A DNA stretch of 64,000 nucleotides. Origin: JAUSIF01 sp963711595. GTDB taxonomy: Bacteria; Pseudomonadota; Alphaproteobacteria; Rhizobiales; Xanthobacteraceae. Each line of letters starts with the position of its first letter. Positions within the stretch are counted from its first letter, which is position 1. The position numbers and the translations under genes are program-made. Below, in pieces: positions 19,438 through 28,480 of the stretch. Where the stretch lies: NCBI GenBank assembly GCA_963711595.1, contig CAVQER010000007.1, forward strand, positions 248,001 to 312,000, in the 5' to 3' direction. A model generated the notes under the pieces. That model had not been told where the DNA came from and ran no database searches. It saw only the letters and a program-made list of their open reading frames with translations.

Positions 19438-20012
19438 ACGTCGAGCGTTCCGGGCTCGGACGTTGGGCGCTCGTCGCGCTACCGCTTGCGATCTTTCTCG
19501 CGTTGCTCGCACTCCTGCTGTTTCGCCTCGGCGCGGGCGACCCTTCGCGGCTCCCATCTGCATTGATCGGCAAGCCGGCGCCTGCGGTCTCGCTGCCGCC
19601 GCTCGCAAATCTCGCGCGTGACGGAGTAGTTCTATCCGGCCTCGATCCGAAGACGTTTGCAGGTCGCGTTACGATCGTGAATGTGTGGGCCTCATGGTGC
19701 GCGCCGTGCCGCGACGAGCATCCTTTTCTTGTGAAGCTCGCGTCCGACCGGCGGATTGTGCTCGCCGGCATCAACTACAAGGATGAGGCGGAGAACGCGC
19801 GTCGCTTTCTAGAGCGCTACGGCAATCCCTATTCGGCCGTCGGCGTCGATGCAAACGGACGCGGGGCAATCGAATGGGGCGTCTATGGGGTGCCTGAGAC
19901 ATTCGTCGTCGGACGCGATGGAAAGATCGCGTACAAGCAGATCGGCCCCATCGCCGACGAGGCGACGTTCAAGCGCTTCGTGGCCGAGGTTGAGAAGGCG
20001 CTGGCGAGCTAG
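19434..20012 (+). CDS. ccmG: Thiol:disulfide interchange protein CcmG/DsbE
   Basis: 192 residues with an N-terminal membrane anchor (about 11-32) and a periplasmic thioredoxin domain with the active site W-C-A-P-C (Cys89, Cys92). The E-W-G-V-Y-G-V-P-E-T-F cis-proline region is typical of CcmG. It reduces the apocytochrome c haem-binding cysteines. The start is a TTG at 19434 overlapping the ccmD stop (TTGA). Its stop shares four bases with the convergent yciB gene. Confidence 0.94.
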   Translation: MNVERSGLGRWALVALPLAIFLALLALLLFRLGAGDPSRLPSALIGKPAPAVSLPPLANLARDGVVLSGLDPKTFAGRVTIVNVWASWCAPCRDEHPFLVKLASDRRIVLAGINYKDEAENARRFLERYGNPYSAVGVDANGRGAIEWGVYGVPETFVVGRDGKIAYKQIGPIADEATFKRFVAEVEKALAS

Positions 20013-20584
20013 GCGCCTTTCTTGTCGGCGGCATGCCGCATGAGCAGCGGCGTCTGTGCCAACGCGAACAAAATCGTGAGCGGCAGGATGCCGAACGTCT
20101 TGAAGGCCACCCAGGTATCGGTCGACACCGAGCGCCACACGATCTCGTTCAGAATCGCCATCGCGACGAAGAACAGCCCCCAGCGAACGGTCAATTTCCT
20201 CCAGCCCTCATCGGTCAGCTGAAACACGCTGTCGAGAACGAGCGCCAGAAGCGAGCGGCGGGTGAGCAAGCCGCCGAGCAAGAGCGTCGCGAACAACGCG
20301 TAGATGATCGTGGGCTTCAGCTTGATGAACATCTCGTTCTGCAAGTAGAGCGTCAGCCCGCCGAACACCATGACGACGACCGCAGACACAAGCGGCATCA
20401 AAGGCACGCGCCGCACCATGACGTACGTGAAGACGATCGAGCCGAGGGTCGCGGCCATGAAGGTTCCCGTCGCCGCGTAGATGTCCCAGCGCGCGTTGAC
20501 GAAGAAGAATAGAAACAGCGGTCCGACGTCGAGCGCGAGCTTGAGCATCGGGTTGAGTTCGGCCGGTTTGTTGGTCGAGGTCAT
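20009..20584 (-). CDS. yciB: YciB-family inner membrane protein (septation protein A)
   Basis: 191 residues, about five to six hydrophobic segments. It has the YciB/IspZ N-terminal block L-D-V-G-P-L-F-L-F-F and later N-E-I-V-W-R, W-V-x-F-K-T-F-G-I-L-P-L-T. In enteric bacteria YciB affects envelope synthesis and septation; the mechanism is not settled. Its stop overlaps ccmG convergently. It is 34 bp downstream of ftsY on the same strand, likely part of the dapF-mtaB-ftsY unit. Confidence 0.92.
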   Translation of the reverse strand: MTSTNKPAELNPMLKLALDVGPLFLFFFVNARWDIYAATGTFMAATLGSIVFTYVMVRRVPLMPLVSAVVVMVFGGLTLYLQNEMFIKLKPTIIYALFATLLLGGLLTRRSLLALVLDSVFQLTDEGWRKLTVRWGLFFVAMAILNEIVWRSVSTDTWVAFKTFGILPLTILFALAQTPLLMRHAADKKGA

Positions 20585-20618
20585 TCCGAACTCCTAGTGC
20601 CTTCGGATTTCCGGAAGG

Positions 20619-21554
20619 TCAATTCGAGTCGGCGCCAAGACCCACGAGAGCGCGGGCGAAATCGCGGGGAGTGAACGGTGCGAGATCCTCGATCCCCTCA
20701 CCGACCCCGATGAAATGCACGGGCAAGCCGAATCGGGCGGCGATCGCGACAAGAATTCCGCCCTTGGCTGTGCCATCGAGCTTGGCCATCACGAGACCGG
20801 TGACTCCCGCGGCCTTGGCGAAGGCATCGACCTGGCTGATCGCGTTCTGGCCAACGGTCGCGTCGAGAACGAGGAGAACCGCATGCGGAGCGGACGGCTC
20901 GAGCTTGCGCACCACGCGCAGGATTTTCTCGAGCTCCGCCATCAGCGCAGTCTTGTTCTGCAGCCGTCCGGCCGTGTCCACCATGAGCACATCTGCCCCT
21001 TCCGCGCGGGCGCGCTCGATCGCTTCAAATGCGACGCCGGCGGGGTCCGCGCCCTGCTCGCGCGCGACGAAACTCGCACCCGTGCGCTCGGCCCATTTGG
21101 CGAGCTGGTCGATCGCGGCGGCGCGGAACGTATCGGCCGCACCGAGCACGACTGTCTTGCCATCGGCGCGGAATCGGGCGGCGAGTTTGCCGATCGTCGT
21201 CGTCTTGCCGGAGCCGTTGACGCCGGCAACGAGGATCACGAACGGCCGCCGCGATGTGTCGATCTCGAACGGCTTCGCGAATGGGCTCAGCGCCCGTTCG
21301 ATTTCTGCAGCCAGCAACGCTTTGATCTCGTCACCGGAAAGGTCGGCGTTATAGCGCGTGTTCCTCAGGCTTTCGACGATTTTCGCCGAGGTTTCGACGC
21401 CGAGATCGAACTCAATCAGCAGATCTTCGAGCAACTCGAGCGTCGCGGCGTCGAGCGTGCGGCGCGAAAGAGTCGCGATGCCGCCGCCGAGCTTCGACGC
21501 GCTGCGGGAAAGGCCGCTCGCGATGCGACGCCAGAGGCCGGGCTTGTCGTTCAT
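20619..21554 (-). CDS. ftsY: Signal recognition particle receptor FtsY
   Basis: 311 residues: an N-domain helical bundle (about 1-95) and an SRP-type GTPase domain with G1 GVNGSGKTTT (111-120), D-T-A-G-R (near 197) and the T/A-K-L-D-G-T-A-K-G-G guanine-recognition block. The long acidic A-domain of E. coli FtsY is missing, as in many alphaproteobacteria. It docks the ribosome-Ffh complex at the membrane. The ATG at 21554 overlaps the mtaB stop (ATGA); the longer open frame upstream lies inside mtaB. Its partner ffh is about 4 kb away. Confidence 0.96.
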   Translation of the reverse strand: MNDKPGLWRRIASGLSRSASKLGGGIATLSRRTLDAATLELLEDLLIEFDLGVETSAKIVESLRNTRYNADLSGDEIKALLAAEIERALSPFAKPFEIDTSRRPFVILVAGVNGSGKTTTIGKLAARFRADGKTVVLGAADTFRAAAIDQLAKWAERTGASFVAREQGADPAGVAFEAIERARAEGADVLMVDTAGRLQNKTALMAELEKILRVVRKLEPSAPHAVLLVLDATVGQNAISQVDAFAKAAGVTGLVMAKLDGTAKGGILVAIAARFGLPVHFIGVGEGIEDLAPFTPRDFARALVGLGADSN

Positions 21555-22816
21555 GCGGCGAGCAGCCGGCGACCGTCGTGGCCGCAGATGACGACGTCGA
21601 TGATGGAGCCGCGGCCGGCTTTCCGGGCCAACGCCACGCGACTGAATTGCTCGCTGTGGCCTTCGACGCCGGCGCCTTCCACCAAGACCCGACGGCGCCC
21701 GCCGATCTCGGCCGCAAGATGACGCCGTAGCGCCAGGTCTCCGCGCTCGCGCAAGCGGCGCGCGCGCTCCTTCACAACGGAGCGCGGCAGTTGCGGCATA
21801 CGCGCCGCGGGTGTGCCGCTGCGCGGTGAGAACGGAAACACGTGCAGGAACGAAAGCCCGCAATCGTCGGCAAGCGTGTGCGTATTGCGGAATTGTGCCT
21901 CCAACTCGGTCGGGAATCCCGCGATCAAGTCCGCGCCGAATACGACATCGGGACGGATCCGGCGCGCTTCGTCGCAGAACCGGATGGCATCCGCGCGCAG
22001 GTGGCGACGCTTCATCCGTTTCAGGATGAGATCATCTCCTGCCTGTAAAGAAAGATGCAGGTGCGGCATGAGCCGTTCCTGTTCCGCGAGTGCGCGTTTG
22101 AACTCGGGATCGACCTCGACTGGGTCGACGGAAGATACCCGCAGACGCGCCAATTCCGGTACGTGGCGCAGGATCGAATTTACGAGAGTGCCGAGACGTG
22201 GGCGACCGGGAAGGTCCGCGCCCCATGCGGTGAGATCAACTCCGGTCAGCACCGCCTCCCGATAGCCGCGCTCGGCGAGCCGGCGCACCTGAGTGACCAC
22301 TTCGCCCATGGGCACCGAACGCGACGGTCCGCGGCCGAACGGGATGACGCAAAAGGTGCAGCGGTGGTCGCAGCCGTTTTGCACTTGCACGAAGGCGCGT
22401 ACGTGCCCGTCGAAGCCGTCAACCATGTGCAGGGCGGTCTCGCGGATCGCGTTGAGGTCGTCGATGGAGATCTTTTCCTCAACGCTCACGCCGAAATCGA
22501 ACGAATGCTTGAGCGAAATCCATGCATCCGCGCCGAGCTTCGAGCGGTTGCCGATTACACGGTCGACTTCCGCCATCGCCGCAAAGGTTTCCGGCTCGGT
22601 CTGGGCGGCGCATCCCGTGACGACAATGTGCGCGTCGGGCCGGTCGCGCTTCAGGCGACGGATCGTCTGGCGCGCCTGACGAACGGCTTCGGCCGTCACC
22701 GCACAACTGTTGACGATGATCGTGTTGCCGAGCCCGGCCGTCTCGGCATGACGGCGTATCGTCTCGGATTCGGAAATATTCAGCCGGCAACCAAAGGTAA
22801 CGAGTTCGGTGCTCAC
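21551..22816 (-). CDS. mtaB: tRNA t6A37 methylthiotransferase MtaB
   Basis: 421 residues. The N-terminal UPF0004 domain has Cys ligands (T-F-G-C-R-L-N, then N-S-C-A-V-T and G-C-A-A-Q). The radical-SAM C-x3-C-x2-C is C-D-H-R-C-T-F-C near residue 150. A TRAM-like C-terminus follows. It converts t6A37 to ms2t6A37 in tRNAs reading ANN codons. It sits between dapF and ftsY, 10 bp downstream of dapF and overlapping ftsY, a common alphaproteobacterial order. Confidence 0.95.
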   Translation of the reverse strand: MSTELVTFGCRLNISESETIRRHAETAGLGNTIIVNSCAVTAEAVRQARQTIRRLKRDRPDAHIVVTGCAAQTEPETFAAMAEVDRVIGNRSKLGADAWISLKHSFDFGVSVEEKISIDDLNAIRETALHMVDGFDGHVRAFVQVQNGCDHRCTFCVIPFGRGPSRSVPMGEVVTQVRRLAERGYREAVLTGVDLTAWGADLPGRPRLGTLVNSILRHVPELARLRVSSVDPVEVDPEFKRALAEQERLMPHLHLSLQAGDDLILKRMKRRHLRADAIRFCDEARRIRPDVVFGADLIAGFPTELEAQFRNTHTLADDCGLSFLHVFPFSPRSGTPAARMPQLPRSVVKERARRLRERGDLALRRHLAAEIGGRRRVLVEGAGVEGHSEQFSRVALARKAGRGSIIDVVICGHDGRRLLAA

Positions 22817-22826
22817 GCCCGGATCC

Positions 22827-23699
22827 TCAAGCGGCGGTTGCGGTGAGCATGGAAGCGTCGAGCTTGCCCTGAAACTCGAGCTCCACCGGTCCGGTCATCA
22901 GGATATGGTCGTCACGTTCCCGCCACTCGACGAGTAGATCGCCGCCGGGAAGCGTCACGCGCACCTTGCGGTTCGCCTGCTTGAGGCGCACGGCCGCAAC
23001 AGCGGCGGCGCAGGCGGCGGAGCCGCACGCGCGCGTCAAGCCTGCGCCGCGTTCCCATGTGCGGACGACCAGATGATCGCGTGCACGAATCTGGCAGACC
23101 GAGATGTTCGCGCGCTCGGGAAAAATCGGATGATTTTCAAGAAGCGGCCCGAAGCGTTCGAGGTCGTAGGCGTTCACGTCGTCGACCCAGAAAATCGCGT
23201 GCGGATTACCTACGTTCACTGCCGACGGCGAGTGCAGCACGGGCTTGTCGATCGGGCCAACCTGCAACTCGATGTGGCGCGTGTCGCGAAATTCCTCGGC
23301 GAGCGGGATCTCCTGCCAATCGAAGCGCGGCCTTCCCATGTCGACCGTGACTGTATTCGCGTCCTCGATCTTGCACGAGGACAGGCCGGTCTTGGTTTCG
23401 AAGTTGAGCACCTGCTTTCCGTTCTCGTGCGCCACCAGAGACGCAATGCACCGCATGCCGTTGCCGCAGGCGCCGACTTCGGAGCCGTCGGAGTTGAAAA
23501 TCCGGACAAATGCCTCGGTGCCCGGCGTCTTCGGCGGATAGAGCGCCACGATCTGATCGAACGGGACAGCACCCGGGCGCGCGAGCGCACGCGCTTCCTC
23601 GGGCTTCACGAGAACAGGGTCCGCACGCAAATCGAGGACAAGGATCTCGTTACCGAGACCGTTCATCTTCACGAAGGGGCGGTTTTCCAGCGCGCTCAT
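22827..23699 (-). CDS. dapF: Diaminopimelate epimerase
   Basis: 290 residues. It interconverts LL- and meso-diaminopimelate for lysine and peptidoglycan. The catalytic cysteine pair is visible in G-A-C-G-N-G-M-R-C (first Cys) and R-A-C-G-S-A-A-C-A (second). The usual start K-M-N-G-L-G-N-E is present. First gene of the dapF-mtaB-ftsY-yciB minus-strand unit; 58 bp separate it from the upstream MBL-fold gene. Confidence 0.97.
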   Translation of the reverse strand: MSALENRPFVKMNGLGNEILVLDLRADPVLVKPEEARALARPGAVPFDQIVALYPPKTPGTEAFVRIFNSDGSEVGACGNGMRCIASLVAHENGKQVLNFETKTGLSSCKIEDANTVTVDMGRPRFDWQEIPLAEEFRDTRHIELQVGPIDKPVLHSPSAVNVGNPHAIFWVDDVNAYDLERFGPLLENHPIFPERANISVCQIRARDHLVVRTWERGAGLTRACGSAACAAAVAAVRLKQANRKVRVTLPGGDLLVEWRERDDHILMTGPVELEFQGKLDASMLTATAA

Positions 23700-23757
23700 G
23701 GCGTCTTATATGGCGAACGGCCTGCGCATTGCGAATCCGCGCAGCGAACGGCGAAAA

Positions 23758-24819
23758 TCAGAGCTCCCATACCTCGCCCGGTCTCAGCTTGCGGAAGCGC
23801 TCGGCCGGTACACCGGCGGTCTTGAGCGCCGCATCGAGCGCAAGCCCAGGTGCTTCGAATCCGTCGTCGGCCATTTGAAACGTGCCGAAGTGGTGAGCGA
23901 GACCGTACTCGGCTCCGGAATCGGCGAGCGCCTTCACGGCCTCTTCCGGGTTCATGTGGTTCTCCTGCATGAACCAGCGCGGCGCGTAGGCGCCGATCGG
24001 CAGAATGGCGAGCCTGAACGGTCCGTACTGCTCGCGCGCAGCGCGGAAATAGATCCCATCGCCGTAACCGGAGTCGCCGACGTGATAGACGCGGCCAGCC
24101 GGCGTATCGATCACGAATGATGCCCACAATGACTTGTTGCGGTCGGTAATCCCGCGCGCGCTCCAATGGCGCATCGGCGCGAGCATGACCTTCACATCGC
24201 GCGACAAGGCGACCTCGCCGCGCCAATCCGAAGTCTCGATGGAGATGGACGGATCGACCGCCGAGATTGCCACGTCATTGCCGAGCGGGGTGATCACGCG
24301 CGGACGATGCGGCGTTGCGAGGGCTGCGAGCGTTGCGGTGTCGAGGTGATCGTAGTGGCCGTGCGAGACCAGCACGGCATCGATTGGCGGAAGATCATCG
24401 AACGCGATGCCGGGCGCGTTGACGCGCCTTGGTCCGGCGAAGCTCACCGGCGACGCGCGCTCTGACCAGACCGGATCGATCAGGATGTTGAGACCGCCAG
24501 CCTGCAGCAAGATCGATGCATGACCGACAAAAGACAAGCGCATCGCCGTGCCGCCGACGCGCCGCGGCGGCTTGTCGGTGAACGGACTCGGCGCTTGCTC
24601 AGGCCAATAACCCTGGTCGCGCGTGAACTGCCAGCGCCAGAAGTCGAACAAACCGCGTTGGGAATGTAGTCTCGGGTCGAAAAATCGCAACCCGTCGAAA
24701 TGGTCGCTCAGCGGTCCCGCATAGCCGGGCGCATGGCTTGCGTGCACATAGGCGCCGCCGCCGAGAACGAGGCCGGTGGCCGGCAGCATGGTTAGAAGGC
24801 GGCGGCGAGTGAACTTCAT
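23758..24819 (-). CDS. MBL-fold metallohydrolase, NAPE-PLD/UlaG-like, exported
   Basis: 353 residues. The N-terminus M-K-F-T-R-R-R-L-L plus a hydrophobic stretch looks like a Tat- or Sec-type signal, so the enzyme is probably periplasmic. The metallo-beta-lactamase motif S-H-G-H-Y-D-H-L-D is near residue 152. Further metal ligands follow in M-R-H-W-S, G-D-S-G-Y and A-H-H-F-G-T-F. The overall layout resembles the N-acyl-phosphatidylethanolamine phospholipase D-like branch, but the substrate is not evident. The gene has its own upstream spacer of about 390 bp before ffh. Confidence 0.85.
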   Translation of the reverse strand: MKFTRRRLLTMLPATGLVLGGGAYVHASHAPGYAGPLSDHFDGLRFFDPRLHSQRGLFDFWRWQFTRDQGYWPEQAPSPFTDKPPRRVGGTAMRLSFVGHASILLQAGGLNILIDPVWSERASPVSFAGPRRVNAPGIAFDDLPPIDAVLVSHGHYDHLDTATLAALATPHRPRVITPLGNDVAISAVDPSISIETSDWRGEVALSRDVKVMLAPMRHWSARGITDRNKSLWASFVIDTPAGRVYHVGDSGYGDGIYFRAAREQYGPFRLAILPIGAYAPRWFMQENHMNPEEAVKALADSGAEYGLAHHFGTFQMADDGFEAPGLALDAALKTAGVPAERFRKLRPGEVWEL

Positions 24820-25208
24820 GGACGTTTATGTACGCTCAGATTCGCCACGGTCCATCCTCTTTGTGACTCGCCGACGTCAGCGTTCGAATGCCGGCGTGCT
24901 CTGGGCGGAACCGTTCGCCCTCGTCGTTGTACCGGAGTCCTTTTAGATGTGAGGGACCGGTGGCCGCAAGTGAAAATGGCGTAATGTCAGCAGCTTAGTC
25001 TCTCGTAAGCTATGGGGCCGTCTTGCAAACTTGACGAACGAAACCGCTCTGGTACGCATCCCCGCGTCATCGACCGACGAGATTTCCTCGCGGCCGGCCG
25101 GGCCAGGCTGAAGAAGCCACCAAGAGAGCCCGCAGGTCACCGCCCGACAGCGCGTTGCGCCCTCGGGCGCGTTCGGCGTTGAGCGCGTAGAGGAACCGGC
25201 GGACAGGA
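24820..25208 (+). other. Intergenic region upstream of ffh
   Basis: About 390 bases without a supported gene. I see a weak promoter-like pair for ffh (TTGACG at 25031-25036, TACGCA at 25053-25058, 16-base spacer). A short hairpin follows in the ffh leader (GCGCCC at 25157-25162 with GGGCGC at 25165-25170). A 65-codon minus-strand frame at 24943-25140 has no good ribosome binding site and is not supported. No SRP RNA signature was found. Confidence 0.5.
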
Positions 25209-26720
25209 ATGTTCGACAATCTGACGACGCGGCTTGGCGAGATTCTCGATCGCCTGACGAGACGCGGCGCGCTCACCGAGGGCGACGTCGCGGAGGCGCT
25301 GCGCGAGGTGCGCAAGGCGCTCCTCGAAGCGGACGTCGCTCTCGACGTTGCGCGCAGCTTCGTCGAGCGTGTGCGCGAACGCGCGGTCGGCATCGAGGTG
25401 ATCCGTTCGGTCACGCCGGGCCAGATGGTCGTCAAGATTGTTCACGACGAGCTCGTGGCGATGCTCGGATCGGACGCGCAGTCGATCGATCTCAATGCGC
25501 CGGCTCCCGTTGCGATCCTCATGGTGGGCCTGCAGGGATCGGGCAAGACCACGTCGACGGCGAAGATCGCCCGTCGCATCTCCGACCGGATGAAGCGCAA
25601 GGTATTGATGGCATCGCTCGACACGCGCCGGCCGGCCGCGATGGAGCAACTCGCGGTGCTCGGCAAACAAGTCGAGATCGACGTGCTCCCGATCGTGGAG
25701 GGCCAGAGCGCCGGTCAGATCGCCAAACGGGCAATGCAAGCGGGGGAGCTCGGCGGTTTCGACTTGGTGATGCTCGACTCGGCGGGCCGCACCACGATCG
25801 ATCACGCACTCATGACGGAACTCAGCGAAATCAAGAGCGCGACTCGGCCGCACGAGATTCTGCTCGTCGCCGACGCGCTCACTGGCCAGGACGCCGTTGC
25901 GACAGCACGCGCCTTCGACGAGAAGCTCTCGCTCACAGGTATCGTGCTGACCCGCGTCGACGGCGACGGCCGCGGCGGTGCGGCGCTCTCCATGCGCGCC
26001 GTCACCGGAAAGCCGATCAAACTGATCGGTACCGGCGAAAAGCTTGATGCACTCGAGGATTTCGATCCGGCGCGCATCGCCGGCCGCATCCTCGGCATGG
26101 GCGACATCGTCGCGCTCGTCGAGAAGGCAGCGGAGACGATCGACGCGGAGAAGGCGCGCGCGGTTGCCGAGAAGATGCGCAAGGGCGCGTTCGATCTCTC
26201 GGATCTTCGCGAACAGCTTTCGCAGATGGAAAAGATCGGCGGGATCGGCGGCATGCTCGGCATGCTGCCTGGCGTTGCGAAGATGAAGGACCAGATCGCG
26301 TCGGCCAATCTCGACGAGAAACTGTTGAAGCGCCAGAAGGCGATCATCGACTCGATGACGCCAAAGGAGCGGCGCAATCCCGACGTGCTGAAGGCGTCGA
26401 GGAAAAAGCGTATCGCCGCAGGCTCGGGCACGGAAGTTCAGGAGGTCAATCGCCTCCTCAAAATGCATCGGCAGATGGCCGACATGATGAAGGCGATGGG
26501 CGGCGCGAAGCGCGGCCCGCTCGCAGGCCTCGGACAGATGCTCGGCATGGGCGGCGGACAGCCAAGCCCGGAAATGATGCGGCAGCTTGCCGAGAAAATG
26601 CCTGGCGGCGCCGCAGGTCTGCCCGGCGCCCCAGGCACCTTGCCCGGACTCGGCGGAAAGTTGCCAGGACTTGGTGGCATGCCCACCGGCTTGCCGCAAA
26701 ATTTTGGAAAGAAGAAGTAG
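25209..26720 (+). CDS. ffh: Signal recognition particle protein Ffh
   Basis: 503 residues: N domain (1-90), GTPase G domain with GLQGSGKTT (107-115), D-T-R-R-P-A-A, D-S-A-G-R-T and T-R-V-D-G-D-G-R-G-G, then a methionine-rich M domain (about 300-435) for signal sequences and 4.5S RNA. A Gly/Pro/Met-rich C-terminal tail ends N-F-G-K-K-K, as common in alphaproteobacteria. It targets nascent membrane and secreted proteins with FtsY. First gene of the ffh-rpsP-rimM-trmD-rplS operon; rpsP follows after 19 bp. Confidence 0.98.
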   Translation: MFDNLTTRLGEILDRLTRRGALTEGDVAEALREVRKALLEADVALDVARSFVERVRERAVGIEVIRSVTPGQMVVKIVHDELVAMLGSDAQSIDLNAPAPVAILMVGLQGSGKTTSTAKIARRISDRMKRKVLMASLDTRRPAAMEQLAVLGKQVEIDVLPIVEGQSAGQIAKRAMQAGELGGFDLVMLDSAGRTTIDHALMTELSEIKSATRPHEILLVADALTGQDAVATARAFDEKLSLTGIVLTRVDGDGRGGAALSMRAVTGKPIKLIGTGEKLDALEDFDPARIAGRILGMGDIVALVEKAAETIDAEKARAVAEKMRKGAFDLSDLREQLSQMEKIGGIGGMLGMLPGVAKMKDQIASANLDEKLLKRQKAIIDSMTPKERRNPDVLKASRKKRIAAGSGTEVQEVNRLLKMHRQMADMMKAMGGAKRGPLAGLGQMLGMGGGQPSPEMMRQLAEKMPGGAAGLPGAPGTLPGLGGKLPGLGGMPTGLPQNFGKKK

Positions 26721-26739
26721 GTCAACGAAAGGAAATGGA

Positions 26740-27162
26740 ATGTCGCTGAAAATTCGTCTTGCTCGCGTGGGTGCGAAGAAGCGCCCGCAGTTTCGCGTCG
26801 TCGTTGCCGATTCGCGCTATCCGCGCGACGGCCGCTTCATCGAAAACGTCGGAACCTACAATCCGATGCTTCCGAAGGACTCGAAGGAGCGCGTGAAGCT
26901 CGATCTCGACCGCGTGAAGCACTGGTTGTCGAAGGGCGCGCAACCGAGCGACCGCGTGCTTCGTTTCCTCGATGCCGCGGGCGTGCGCAAGCGGGCGCCC
27001 CGCAACAACCCGCAACGTGCGATCCCGCGCGAAGAGCAGAAGAAGCAGGCGGAAGCCGCGGCCGCGCCCGCCGCCGCGAAGCCCGCAGCTGCTCCGGCAG
27101 CGCCCGCCGCGCCTGCCGCACCCGCGGCCGAAGCGCCGGCCGGTGAGGCTGCGTCGAGCTGA
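26740..27162 (+). CDS. rpsP: 30S ribosomal protein S16
   Basis: 140 residues. The conserved S16 core (M-S-L-K-I-R-L-A-R-V-G-A-K-K-R-P, G-R-F-I-E-N-V-G-T-Y-N-P) occupies about 1-85. An Ala/Pro-rich low-complexity extension (about 105-140) follows, frequent in rhizobial S16. S16 binds 16S rRNA early in 30S assembly. The ATG at 26740 is preceded by AAAGG. The frame is open upstream into ffh in another phase; the true start is fixed by homology. Confidence 0.97.
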   Translation: MSLKIRLARVGAKKRPQFRVVVADSRYPRDGRFIENVGTYNPMLPKDSKERVKLDLDRVKHWLSKGAQPSDRVLRFLDAAGVRKRAPRNNPQRAIPREEQKKQAEAAAAPAAAKPAAAPAAPAAPAAPAAEAPAGEAASS

Positions 27163-27170
27163 GCCCGAAC

Positions 27171-27683
27171 TTGGCCGCGAAGCGGATCCGCATCGCGAAG
27201 ATTGGCGCCGCTCACGGCATTCGCGGCGAAGTGAGACTTTTTGTCGATGCGGACGATCCGCTTACGGTAACGAAGCTTGGTGCGCTCGAGGACGAGACCG
27301 GCGGCCAGGAATTCAAGATAGCGGCAATGCGGGAAGCGAACGGGCATCTGGTCGTTCGCTTCGAGGGGATTGCCGACCGCAATGCGGCCGAGCGGCTCAC
27401 GAACCTCGAGCTGTTCGTGCCGCGCGAGCGCCTGCCCAGGCAAGAGGATGCGAACACCTTCTATCAAGCGGATCTGGTCGGCCTGCGAGTTGAGTCGACC
27501 GACGGCGTCGTGTTGGGAACGGTCGCGGCGATCCGGAATTTCGGTGCCGGTGACCTGCTCGAGATCGCGCCCGCAAAGGGCGGTGACACGTTCATGATCC
27601 CGTTCGTCGAGCGATTTGTGCCGACCGTCGACATCAAGGGTGAGCGCGTCGTGGTCGACCCGCCAGAAGGGACGGTCGGGTAG
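27171..27683 (+). CDS. rimM: Ribosome maturation factor RimM
   Basis: 170 residues. The N-terminal RimM domain (R-I-A-K-I-G-A-A-H-G-I-R-G-E-V-R-L, residues 7-23) is followed by a PRC-barrel domain (Y-Q-A-D-L-V-G-L-R-V near 98). It binds S19 and helps mature the 16S rRNA head domain. The start is a TTG at 27171, eight bases after rpsP; no ATG fits. trmD starts two bases after its stop. Confidence 0.93.
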   Translation: MAAKRIRIAKIGAAHGIRGEVRLFVDADDPLTVTKLGALEDETGGQEFKIAAMREANGHLVVRFEGIADRNAAERLTNLELFVPRERLPRQEDANTFYQADLVGLRVESTDGVVLGTVAAIRNFGAGDLLEIAPAKGGDTFMIPFVERFVPTVDIKGERVVVDPPEGTVG

Positions 27684-27685
27684 CG

Positions 27686-28397
27686 ATGACCTGGCGCGCG
27701 ACCGTTCTCACGCTGTTCCCCGAGCTGTTTCCGGGCGCGCTCGGAGCGAGTTCTGGCCGGGCGTGCGCTCGCGCAAGGCGTGTGGTCGTGTGAGGCGATC
27801 GACATTCGCGAGTACGCCACTGACAAGCATCGCTCGGTCGACGATTCGCCGGCGGGCGGCGGGCCCGGCATGGTCATGCGCGCGGACGTGCTTGCCCGTG
27901 CGATCGACGTGACGGCGCCGGCAAGCGATCCGCGGCCGAAACTGCTTCTTTCTGCACGTGGCAAGCCGCTCGATCAGGCGAGCGTACGAGAGCTCGCAGC
28001 GGGGGCGGGCGTCGTGCTCGTGTGCGGCCGCTTTGAGGGGGTGGACGAGCGCGTGATCGAGGCTCGTGGGCTCCGGGAAGTTTCGATCGGCGACTACGTG
28101 CTTTCCGGCGGGGAGGTCGCGGCGCAGGTGCTGCTCGATGCCTGCGTGCGGCTATTGCCGGGCGTCATGGGCAAGGAGGCGTCGGGGACCGAAGAGAGCT
28201 TCGAGGGCGGACTGCTCGAATATCCGCAGTTCACGCGGCCCCAGCTGTTTGAGGGCCGGCCGATCCCGGAAGTGCTCGTTTCGGGCGACCACGCAAAGGT
28301 TAAGGCTTGGCGCCGGGCGGAGGCAGAGCGTCTCACCCGCGAGCGGCGCCCGGACCTGTGGGCGCGCCGTAAGGGCGGGCCGTTGGAAAGCGAATGA
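27686..28397 (+). CDS. trmD: tRNA (guanine37-N1)-methyltransferase TrmD, reading frame broken once
   Basis: SPOUT-class methyltransferase making m1G37, which prevents frameshifting. The ATG frame at 27686 encodes M-T-W-R-A-T-V-L-T-L-F-P-E-L-F-P-G-A-L-G-A-S. The match then continues one frame over as L-A-G-R-A-L-A-Q-G-V-W-S, with V-C-G-R-F-E-G-V-D-E-R and the knot Y-V-L-S-G-G-E through to the stop at 28397. Removing one T of the pair at 27751-27752 yields an uninterrupted protein of about 236 residues, the normal length. TrmD is essential or near-essential, so a sequence error is the best explanation. It overlaps nothing; the next gene, rplS, follows after 83 bp. Confidence 0.88.
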
Positions 28398-28480
28398 CAA
28401 GCGTTCCCGTATGTCGTATAGGCGGCGCCGATCCCGTACGGAAAATGAGCCGCGACGCGCGGTTTGGCGCGGAGGTTGCC

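Noticed and set aside
24943..25140. 65-codon minus-strand frame between the MBL-fold gene and ffh
   Set aside because: Poor start context and no protein-like pattern.
25137..26699. 520-codon minus-strand open frame antisense to ffh
   Set aside because: Mirror of ffh codons; Arg/His/Leu-rich composition with no recognisable motif.
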